From Thermohalobaculum sp963700775 (GTDB lineage Bacteria > Pseudomonadota > Alphaproteobacteria > Rhodobacterales > Rhodobacteraceae), in NCBI GenBank assembly GCA_963700775.1, contig CAVOYU010000006.1:372001-436000 (forward strand): 64,000 nt of DNA, in the 5' to 3' direction. The position numbers and the translations under genes are program-made. Positions 57,612 to 64,000 of this stretch are shown here, piece by piece; the first letter of the stretch is position 1; every line of letters starts with the position of its first letter. The notes under the pieces are model-generated. The model saw nothing but the letters and a program-made list of their open reading frames with translations, ran no database searches and was not told the DNA's origin.

Positions 57612-59438
57612 TCATCTCATCAGCACATAGCTCCCCGGAGCGTCGGCTAGCCGCGTCGGTTCGGCGCCGGGTCCGCCAATCGGCGGCGGATCCACCGGCG
57701 CACCGGACAGGCCGGCAAGCCAGGCGATCCATTCGGGCCACCACGAGCCCTCGGACTGGACGGCGCGCGCAAACCACTCGTGCGGCGGCAAATAGGTGTC
57801 GTCCTTGCAACTCGTATGGATCCGGTAGTGCCGGCGCGGATGCCCCGGTGCGGAGACGACGCCAGCATTGTGTCCGCCGCTTGTCAGCACGAAGGTGACA
57901 TCCGTGTCTGACAGCAGGTGGACCTTGTAGGCCGAGCGCCAGGGCGCCACGTGGTCGGTCTCGGTGCCGACCGCGAAGACCGGCGCCCGGATGTCCGCCA
58001 GCGCAACCGGCCTCCCGCCGACCTCGAACCGGCCGGCGGAGAGTTCGTTGTTGAGGAACAGCTTGCGCAGGTATTCCGAATGCATCCGGTAGGGCATTCG
58101 GGTCGAATCCGCGTTCCAGGCCATCAGATCGTTCGGCTCCTGGCGCTCGCCCATCAGGTAGTCGCGCACCAGCCGCGACCAGATCAGGTCGTTCGAGCGA
58201 AGGAGCTGGAAGGCACCTGCCATCTGGCGGGCATCGAGGAAGCCCTGCTCCCACATCAGGTCCTCGAGGAACGAGACCTCGCTCTCGCTGATGAAGATCA
58301 TCAGCTCGCCGGCCTCGGTGAAGTCGCTCTGCGCCGCGAAACAGGTAATGCTCGCCAACCTGTCGTCGCCGTCGCGGGCCATTGCCGCGGCCGCTATCGA
58401 CAGCAGCGTGCCGCCGAGACAATAGCCGGTCGCATGCACTTTCTGCCCGCCGCAGATACGTTCGACCTCGCCCAGCGCCGCCATGGCGCCGAGTTGGAGA
58501 TAGTCCTCCATGCCGAGATCGCGGTCCTCCGGCCCCGGATTGCGCCACGAGATCATAAAGACCGTGAAGCCCTGCCTGGTCAGGTAGCGCACCAGCGAGT
58601 TCTCCGGGCTGAGGTCGAGAATGTAGTACTTCATGATCCAGGCCGGGATGATAAGCACCGGCTCGGGCCGCACCTTGTCGGATGCTGGCGCGTACTGGAT
58701 CAGCTCGATCAGCCGGTTGCGGTAGACCACCTTGCCGGGTGTGACCGCAAGGTTCTCCCCGACCTTGAACTCCCCTGTGTCGGCGCGGGGATTGCCGGCG
58801 GCCGCGCGCTCCCAGTCGTCCCAGAAGTTCTGCGCGCCGCGCACCAGATTCTGTCCGGCCTCCTCGCGGGTTCGGGCGATCACCTCCGGATTGGTGGCGA
58901 GGAAATTCGATGGCGAGACAATATCCAGCATCTGCCGGGCGACGAACTCGACGGCGCGCTCGTGCTCGGCGGTCACCCCCCGCACCCCGGTTGTGGCGTT
59001 GTGCCACCACTGCTGGCTCATCAGGAACGCCTGATGCATGAGATTGAACGGCGGCTGCTGCCAGGATTCGTGGCGGAAGCGCCGGTCCTGCGCCAGCGGC
59101 TCGATGCAGCATGGCGCGGTGCCGCCCGACGTGGCGCAGCGCAGCGCGTACTGGCCAAGTCGGACCGACTTCCGCGCCGCCTTCTCCCAGAGCCGCATCT
59201 GCTTGCCGGGCGAGATAGCGAGATGCACCGCCCAATCCGCCCAGATCGCGCCAAGCCCGGCCGGTGAGAGTCCGGTGGTCATGCGCGCCAGTGTCGCCCT
59301 CGCCGCATGGTCGAGCACGTCGCTCATGGCGGTGGCTGTGTAGGAATCGCCCGGTTCGGCGGGCGGAGGCAGATCTGGCCCCGCTGGCGCGCGGGACGGG
59401 CCGGATTCGCTTGCCTTGATCGGCTTGTGCACGGTCAT
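57612..59438 (-). CDS. phaC: Poly(3-hydroxyalkanoate) synthase, class I
   Basis: 608 residues. The PhaC N-terminal domain (SWQQPPFNLMHQAFLMSQQWW) is followed by the alpha/beta-hydrolase core with the lipase-like box GYCLGG (Cys340), SPENSLVRYLTRQGFTVFMISWRNP, catalytic Asp in GTETDHVAPW and His in SGGHNAGVVS. It polymerises hydroxyacyl-CoA into storage granules. No phaA, phaB or phasin gene is beside it, so it is probably an accessory synthase of the stress cluster. GGAG precedes the ATG. The small gene upstream is probably in the same operon. Confidence 0.95.
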   Translation of the reverse strand: MTVHKPIKASESGPSRAPAGPDLPPPAEPGDSYTATAMSDVLDHAARATLARMTTGLSPAGLGAIWADWAVHLAISPGKQMRLWEKAARKSVRLGQYALRCATSGGTAPCCIEPLAQDRRFRHESWQQPPFNLMHQAFLMSQQWWHNATTGVRGVTAEHERAVEFVARQMLDIVSPSNFLATNPEVIARTREEAGQNLVRGAQNFWDDWERAAAGNPRADTGEFKVGENLAVTPGKVVYRNRLIELIQYAPASDKVRPEPVLIIPAWIMKYYILDLSPENSLVRYLTRQGFTVFMISWRNPGPEDRDLGMEDYLQLGAMAALGEVERICGGQKVHATGYCLGGTLLSIAAAAMARDGDDRLASITCFAAQSDFTEAGELMIFISESEVSFLEDLMWEQGFLDARQMAGAFQLLRSNDLIWSRLVRDYLMGERQEPNDLMAWNADSTRMPYRMHSEYLRKLFLNNELSAGRFEVGGRPVALADIRAPVFAVGTETDHVAPWRSAYKVHLLSDTDVTFVLTSGGHNAGVVSAPGHPRRHYRIHTSCKDDTYLPPHEWFARAVQSEGSWWPEWIAWLAGLSGAPVDPPPIGGPGAEPTRLADAPGSYVLMR

Positions 59439-59480
59439 CTCGATCTCCGGAAGATGCGCCCCGGCCGCGGCGGTCGATGC

Positions 59481-59747
59481 CTAGGCCTCGCGCGGATGTT
59501 CGATCAGGAAATGGCGCAGCGCCGCCAGCAGCTCGGCCGCATGGGCATGGTTGCCGGCTTCGACCGCCGCGCGGATATCGTCGCGGATCATGTCGCGTAT
59601 CTCGTGATGCCCGGCTTGCTTCTTGTCCATCAGCCAGGCAGCCAGCGCCGCAGCCGCCGCCTCGGGCATGTGCTCGTGCTCGGCGATGGCGTCGATCTGG
59701 TCGCGGCTCAGGCCGCAAAGTCCGATGCAGTCCTCAAGGGTGATCAA
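59481..59747 (-). CDS. Small conserved stress-cluster protein
   Basis: 88 residues, TTG start with GGAG seven bases upstream. Sequence LITLEDCIGLCGLSRDQIDAIAEHEHMPEAAAAALAAWLM then RDMIRDDIRAAVEAGNHAHAAELLAALRHFL. I recognise it as a small helical family often beside PHA synthase or stress genes, without known function. It lies 42 bases upstream of phaC on the same strand and is preceded by a perfect FNR-type palindrome. Confidence 0.75.
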   Translation of the reverse strand: MITLEDCIGLCGLSRDQIDAIAEHEHMPEAAAAALAAWLMDKKQAGHHEIRDMIRDDIRAAVEAGNHAHAAELLAALRHFLIEHPREA

Positions 59748-59806
59748 CGTACTGCTCCGGTAACATGGCTGGACTCTAACCATCGCGCGCCTGCCGTGCA
59801 GCCGCA

Positions 59807-59820
59807 TTGACGTGGGTCAA
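59807..59820 (-). promoter_or_regulatory. FNR/FixK-type site upstream of the phaC operon
   Basis: TTGACGTGGGTCAA: a perfect TTGAC-N4-GTCAA palindrome. Its centre is 66 bases upstream of the small gene's TTG start, the same distance as at the hibernation factor gene. Confidence 0.7.
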
Positions 59821-59904
59821 CGATTCCCGGCCGGACTTGATCTCGGTCTTCGCGGCCGGGGTGGATGCTGCTACGGCTGTGCCACTTCTGGCCCGGAAGC
59901 GCGG

Positions 59905-60561
59905 TCACCCGGCGCTGACAGGGCCGTCGATGTCGGCGGCGGAAAGGCAGGAGACGCCCAGCCCGTCGAGCCGCCGCCGAGTGGCGGCGACGGAGCTACC
60001 CACATCGATGCCGCGGCAGGCGTCCTCGATGACGATGACCGCGAAGCCGGCCTGCGCCGCATCCTCTGCCGAGTAGCCAACGCAGAAGTCGAAGGCGAGC
60101 CCCGCCAGGAACACCCGGGTCAGGTCGCGTTCGCGAAGGTAGCCGCCAAGCCCGGTGGGCGTGCGGCGGTCGTTCTCGAAGAATGCCGAGTAGGAGTCGA
60201 TCTCGCGGTCATAGCCCTTGCGCAGGATCAGCTGGGCATGCGGGACCCACAGATCCGGGCGGAAATCGGCCCCTGCGGTGCCCTGAACGCAATGGTCGGG
60301 CCAGAGCACCTGCTCGCCATAGGGCGCCGCGATCACCTCCATCGGCTTGCGGCCCGGATGGGACGAGGCGAAGGACGCGTGCCCGGCGGGGTGCCAATCC
60401 TGGGTCAGCACCACATGTGCGAAGCGCCCGGCGAGCGCGTTGATCGGCGCGACCACCTCGTCGCCTCCAGGCACCGCGAGCGCACCGCCGGGACAGAAGT
60501 CGTTCTGGACATCGACCACCAGCAGGACGTCTTTGTCCCCGATCATCATTGTCCCGATCAT
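59905..60561 (-). CDS. pncA: Nicotinamidase
   Basis: 218 residues, isochorismatase fold. The catalytic triad is visible: Asp in VVDVQNDFCPGGALAV, Lys in LILRKGYD, Cys in GLAFDFCVGYSA. The metal site is DWHPAGHASF, and the cis-peptide/substrate block is WPDHCVQGTAGADF. It hydrolyses nicotinamide to nicotinate, the substrate of PncB encoded just upstream. Its ATG overlaps the pncB stop, so the pair is translationally coupled for NAD salvage. Confidence 0.95.
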   Translation of the reverse strand: MIGTMMIGDKDVLLVVDVQNDFCPGGALAVPGGDEVVAPINALAGRFAHVVLTQDWHPAGHASFASSHPGRKPMEVIAAPYGEQVLWPDHCVQGTAGADFRPDLWVPHAQLILRKGYDREIDSYSAFFENDRRTPTGLGGYLRERDLTRVFLAGLAFDFCVGYSAEDAAQAGFAVIVIEDACRGIDVGSSVAATRRRLDGLGVSCLSAADIDGPVSAG

Positions 60562-61916
60562 GTCGTGATCCCTCCCTGCAATTCGATGCGCCGGTCGACC
60601 TCCGCCGCCATTGCCTTCAGGCGCCCGGCGATCCGGACCGGATAGGCAGCTCCCGGCTCCAGACGCTGCAATGCCTCTGGCAGCCGCCCGATCTGGTGCG
60701 CCGCGTGGTCCCGGATCCCGGCCAGCGCCGGTCGCGGGCCAAGCCTCCGCCCGTCGCGCATCACCGGACGGATCAGGGGCTCGCCTTCCTGGGAGTCGTC
60801 CTCCGTCGAGATCACGTCACCCGCCATCGAGCCTCCGGCATCGTAGCTGCGCCAGACCTGCTTGCGGCCGGGCCACGTCGCCTTTCCCTCGGAGCGTTTG
60901 CGGCGCGGCACGCCCTTGTACTCCTGCAGCTTGTAGGCGCAGTCGAGCGCCGGCAGATCCGACGACGTGGTCAGGCTGGTCCCGACCCCGAACCCGTCGA
61001 TCGGCGCCCCGGCCCGCAGCAATGCGAGCATCCGGTCCTCGTCCAACCCGCCGCTCGCGAAAATCGACACATCCGCCAACCCGCCCTCGTCGAGGATCCG
61101 GCGCACGCTCACCGCCAGGGCGCCGAGATCGCCGCTGTCGAGCCGCACGCCCTGCAGCTTCACGCCAGTCTCCGCCAGCCGCGGCGCAAGTGCCACCACC
61201 TTCCGGGCCGCCGCCTCGGTGTCATAGGTGTCGATCAGCAGCACCAGCCCCTCGGGCCGGGCCCGGGCGAAGCTCTCGAACGCCGAGACCTCGTCGTCGA
61301 AGGCCTGGACGAAGGAGTGCGCCATGGTGCCGTAGATCGGTACGCCGTACTCGCGCCCCGCCAGCACCGTCGCGGTCCCGGAAAACCCGCCGACATAGCT
61401 CGCCCGGGCCGCCATCAGCCCCGCCTCGGCCCCGTGCGCGCGCCGCAGGCCGAAATCGACCAGGAGCTTGCCCGGCGCCGCCAGCGCCATGCGCGCCGCC
61501 TTGGCGGCGATCAGTGACTGGAAATGCAGGATGTTGATGAGCCGGGTCTCGACATATTGGGCTTCCGCCAGCGGAGCCGTCACCCGCAGGATCGGCTCGT
61601 CGGCGAAGAAGATCGTGCCCTCCGGCATGGCGTGAACGTCGCCGGTGAAGCGGAACCCGGCGAGGTACTCGATCATCTGATCGCTGAACCGGCCGCTCTG
61701 CCGCAACCACTCGAGCTCGTCCTCGGGGACGTGAAGCTCCTCCAGGAAATCCAGTGCCTGTTCGAGGCCCGCCGCCATCAGGAAGCCGCGCCGCTCCGGC
61801 AACTTGCGGGCGAAGAACTCGAAGACCGCCGTGCCGGTCTCTCCGGCCTCGAGATAGGCCTGCATCATCGCAAGCTGATAAAGGTCGGTGAGCAGGAAGG
61901 TACTGGCACCCGACAT
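60558..61916 (-). CDS. pncB: Nicotinate phosphoribosyltransferase
   Basis: 452 residues from MSGASTFLLTDLYQLAMMQAYLEAG. Family blocks are FFARKLPERRGFLMAAGLEQAL, VDFGLRRAHGAEAGLMAARASYVGGFSGTATV, GTMAHSFVQAF, LLIDTYDTEAAARKV, GVRLDSGDLGALAVSVR and FGVGTSLTTSSDLPALD. It makes nicotinate mononucleotide from nicotinate and PRPP. The PRPP synthetase gene at the right edge would supply PRPP. It is divergent from the kinase-fold gene across 173 bases. Confidence 0.95.
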   Translation of the reverse strand: MSGASTFLLTDLYQLAMMQAYLEAGETGTAVFEFFARKLPERRGFLMAAGLEQALDFLEELHVPEDELEWLRQSGRFSDQMIEYLAGFRFTGDVHAMPEGTIFFADEPILRVTAPLAEAQYVETRLINILHFQSLIAAKAARMALAAPGKLLVDFGLRRAHGAEAGLMAARASYVGGFSGTATVLAGREYGVPIYGTMAHSFVQAFDDEVSAFESFARARPEGLVLLIDTYDTEAAARKVVALAPRLAETGVKLQGVRLDSGDLGALAVSVRRILDEGGLADVSIFASGGLDEDRMLALLRAGAPIDGFGVGTSLTTSSDLPALDCAYKLQEYKGVPRRKRSEGKATWPGRKQVWRSYDAGGSMAGDVISTEDDSQEGEPLIRPVMRDGRRLGPRPALAGIRDHAAHQIGRLPEALQRLEPGAAYPVRIAGRLKAMAAEVDRRIELQGGITT

Positions 61917-62029
61917 CGGCGGACTCCCCGTTCGGCGCATTTCCCGGCGAGCGTGCGCCCTGTCGTGTCAGACTGGCGCGAACATTCGCAGCTCTCCATG
62001 CGCTGGGTCAAATGGCGCGCGGCTGTTGT

Positions 62030-62043
62030 ATGATAGACGTCAA
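62030..62043 (+). promoter_or_regulatory. Weak FNR/FixK-type site between pncB and the kinase-fold gene
   Basis: ATGATAGACGTCAA: core ATGA-N6-TCAA, 7 of 8. Its centre is 53 bases before ATG 62090. A second half-site, GTCAA at 62007-62011, lies about 90 bases upstream of pncB. Confidence 0.4.
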
Positions 62044-62089
62044 GGCGAACCGCAGCGGCCCTGCCCGATGCGGTCGATGCGGAGGCAAG

Positions 62090-63199
62090 ATGGCAGGCCG
62101 GAACAGGACTGGGAAGCAGGGCGAAGCCTTGCCGCTTGGCGTGAAGGTCGCGTTTCTCTCGGCGCCCGAGACCCATCAAGGCGTCGACAGGGTCGAGGCA
62201 CGTGAAACCCGCATGGCCTGGGTGTTCCTCGCCGGCGACCGGGTGCTGAAGCTGAAGAAGCCGGTGCGGTATCCGTTTCTCGACTATTCGACCGTCGAGA
62301 AGCGCCACCGTGTCTGCGCCGACGAGGTAAGGCTGAACCGGCGGCTGGCGCCGGGTGTGTATCTGGGCCTGAGCCGCCTCACCGTCGAGCGCGACGGCGC
62401 TCTTGCCATTGACGGCGACGGTCCCGTGGCCGACTGGCTGGTGGTGATGCGCCGGCTGCCCGACGCGCTGATGCTCGACCAGGCAATCCGAACGGGCACG
62501 GCGACGCCCGAGCGTCTTGCGGCGGTCGGCGAACGGCTGGCGCGCTTCTACCGGGATCTGCAGCCGGTTCCCGTGGCGCCGGACACGTATCTCTCGCGCT
62601 TCACCCGCGTGCTGGCCGAGAACCGGCGGGTGTTCGGCCACAGTGCATTCAACACGGCGGGCAGCCGGGGCGCGGACATCTCGCGCCGGCTGAAGTCCCT
62701 GCTGATGTCGGAGCCGGAGATCGTCACGGACCGCGCCGCTGCGCGCCGGATCGTGGAAGGGCATGGGGACTTGCGGCCGGAGCATGTGTGCCTCTCTGAT
62801 CCGCCGGTCATCATCGACTGCCTGGAGTTCTCGCGGGATCTGCGGCTGCTCGATCCCTTCGACGAGCTCGGCTATCTGACGATGGAATGCGCCGCGCTCG
62901 GCGCGGCTTGGGTGCGCGCGGCGTTGATCGACCCATGTGCGGAACTGCTGCAGGACCGGCCCACGGTCCGGCTGATGGACTTCTACACCGCCTACCGGGC
63001 AACCTTCCGCGCCCGCCAGGCGCTCGCGCATCTCCTGGACCCGCACCCGCGCACGCCTGCAAAGTGGATACCCCAGGCGGTTCGATATCTCGAGGAGGCG
63101 GAAGCGGCCGCGGCTAGCCTTCGCCTTCCAGCAACTCGACGAGTGACCCATCCTCATGGAGGCGGCGGATCGCCGAAGCGAAAAGCGGCGCCGCGGTGA
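62090..63199 (+). CDS. Aminoglycoside-phosphotransferase-fold kinase-like protein
   Basis: 369 residues. An N-lobe with ETRMAWVFLAGDRVLKLKKPV (ATP-binding Lys) is followed by a catalytic HGDLRPEHV loop and IIDCLEFSRDLRLLDPFDELGYL with the metal-binding Asp. This is the COG2187-type kinase-like fold, often fused to an AAA nucleotide kinase; here the partner domain is absent. The substrate is unknown. ATG 62090 has GGAGG four bases upstream; in-frame ATGs at 62012 and 62030 are less likely. Its 3' end overlaps prs on the other strand by 86 bases. Confidence 0.75.
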   Translation: MAGRNRTGKQGEALPLGVKVAFLSAPETHQGVDRVEARETRMAWVFLAGDRVLKLKKPVRYPFLDYSTVEKRHRVCADEVRLNRRLAPGVYLGLSRLTVERDGALAIDGDGPVADWLVVMRRLPDALMLDQAIRTGTATPERLAAVGERLARFYRDLQPVPVAPDTYLSRFTRVLAENRRVFGHSAFNTAGSRGADISRRLKSLLMSEPEIVTDRAAARRIVEGHGDLRPEHVCLSDPPVIIDCLEFSRDLRLLDPFDELGYLTMECAALGAAWVRAALIDPCAELLQDRPTVRLMDFYTAYRATFRARQALAHLLDPHPRTPAKWIPQAVRYLEEAEAAAASLRLPATRRVTHPHGGGGSPKRKAAPR

Positions 63200-64000
63200 C
63201 GATCTCGAGGCGCCGCCCGGCGAGGCCGGAAGGCAGGCGGAAAGGCGGGACGGTGTCGGAAACCAGCCAGCGCGCGATTTCGGGCCGCGCGAGCACCTCG
63301 GCGGCGGCGCCGGTGAACAGCCCATGACCGGCCAGCGCGATCACCTCCCGCGCCCCCTGATCGAGCAAGGCCTCCGCTGCGCGGAGCATGGTGCCGCCCG
63401 AGCTGATCATGTCGTCCACGACGAGCACCGTGGCCCCTTTGATCTCGCCGACCAGCCGGTCCCCGCTGACGACGCCGGCGCTGCGGCGCTTCTCCACGAA
63501 TGCAGACTGGACAGGCCGGCCGAGCCCGCTCTCCAGCATCTCTCGGAAGAGCTGGGCACGCTTGACGCCGCCCGGGTCGGGCGACGCAACCGCGAGCCGG
63601 CCGGCACCGAGGCCGGGCAGCAGGTGTTCGATGAACAGGCGCCTGGTGTCCAGGTGCCAGGCGTTGATACGGAACGCGTTCTGGAAGGCGACGATGTTGT
63701 GCACGTCGAGCGTGACCACCGCATCCGTGCCGATGGCCTCGAAAAGCTGCGCAATGTAGCGCGTGCTGACGGGATCCCGGGGCTTGGTCTGCCGGTCCTT
63801 GCGCGAATAGGCGAGGTAAGGGATAACCGCCGTGACCCGGTCCGCACCCCCCTCGCGCAGGGCGCCAATGAAGAACAGCAGCCGGACCAGCTTGTCGTTG
63901 GCGCTTTGATCCGGTTCGCCATGTAGGCTCTGGACGACATAGACATCGGCGCCCCGCACGCTGGCGAGCGGCCGGGCCTTGTGCTCGCCGTCCTCGAAGC
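63114..64000 (-). CDS. prs: Ribose-phosphate pyrophosphokinase, N-terminal end missing
   Basis: PRPP synthetase; the start is beyond the right edge. About 295 codons are present, from FEDGEHKARPLASVRGADVYVVQSLHG onward. Motifs are YLAYSRKDRQTKPRDPVSTR, VTLDVHN, VASPDPGGVKRA, VEKRR and the PRPP loop VLVVDDMISSGGTM. It ends LLEGEG at 63114. It is more divergent than a housekeeping Prs (for example VASPDPGG for VVSPDVGG), fitting an accessory copy that feeds NAD salvage in this cluster. Confidence 0.93.
   Translation of the reverse strand, partial: FEDGEHKARPLASVRGADVYVVQSLHGEPDQSANDKLVRLLFFIGALREGGADRVTAVIPYLAYSRKDRQTKPRDPVSTRYIAQLFEAIGTDAVVTLDVHNIVAFQNAFRINAWHLDTRRLFIEHLLPGLGAGRLAVASPDPGGVKRAQLFREMLESGLGRPVQSAFVEKRRSAGVVSGDRLVGEIKGATVLVVDDMISSGGTMLRAAEALLDQGAREVIALAGHGLFTGAAAEVLARPEIARWLVSDTVPPFRLPSGLAGRRLEIVTAAPLFASAIRRLHEDGSLVELLEGEG

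Overview
The window reads as chromosomal DNA of a very GC-rich alphaproteobacterium. The evidence is an ilvB-ilvN-ilvC set behind an attenuator, secG and pyrG close together, miaA, a class I PHA synthase, and Shine-Dalgarno-led, tightly overlapping operons. A Rhodospirillales-like lineage is my guess; nothing here fixes the genus.

Layout. Positions 1-9150 are housekeeping: rpsB (cut by the left edge), an RhlE-type helicase, a GT87 membrane glycosyltransferase, miaA, then the branched-chain amino-acid genes ilvB, ilvN and ilvC with a leader peptide and terminator ahead of ilvB. Positions 9180-19290 mix core and accessory genes: a methyltransferase, a secreted orphan, an SDR-fold protein without its catalytic Tyr and Lys, a possible structured RNA, secG, a GT2 enzyme, a family 5 binding protein, a berberine-type FAD oxidase with a divergent LysR gene, and pyrG. 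Positions 19300-22700 are a decayed island. It opens with a tRNA 3' fragment plus terminator and holds a Tat-exported amidohydrolase, an IS5-type transposase tail, an HNH nuclease and two families of palindromic repeats.

Positions 24077-39596 form the most coherent system, a divergent purine/allantoin catabolic locus. On the minus strand lie a GntR regulator, the allantoinase puuE and a binding-domain protein. On the plus strand lie a LIV-type ABC importer, an allantoin/hydantoin racemase, allantoate amidohydrolase, ureidoglycine-glyoxylate aminotransferase (pucG), the three oxamate carbamoyltransferase genes (allG, allF, allH) and carbamate kinase. Together they predict allantoin going to oxalurate through PucG, then to oxamate plus carbamoyl phosphate, with ATP recovered by carbamate kinase.

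Positions 39681-51753 hold two further regulated catabolic units. The first is an AraC gene divergent from arylsulfatase, a HAD phosphatase and an octaheme cytochrome. The second is a LysR gene divergent from a D-cysteine desulfhydrase/cysteate lyase-type PLP enzyme and a betaine-type ABC importer with an unusual fused permease. Positions 51925-64000 are a low-oxygen/stress cluster: a GroEL fragment, DUF2267, a helix-hairpin-helix protein, a ribosome hibernation factor with a cold-shock-like tail, a P-type ATPase, PHA synthase, nicotinamidase, nicotinate phosphoribosyltransferase, a kinase-fold protein and PRPP synthetase. TTGA-N6-TCAA (FNR/FixK-type) sites precede several of them.

Caution on sequence quality. 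Seven otherwise well-conserved genes are broken by single-base indels, and 11 of the 12 events I could place are one-base insertions. That pattern looks more like systematic sequence error than gene decay, so these genes are annotated as frameshifted CDS.
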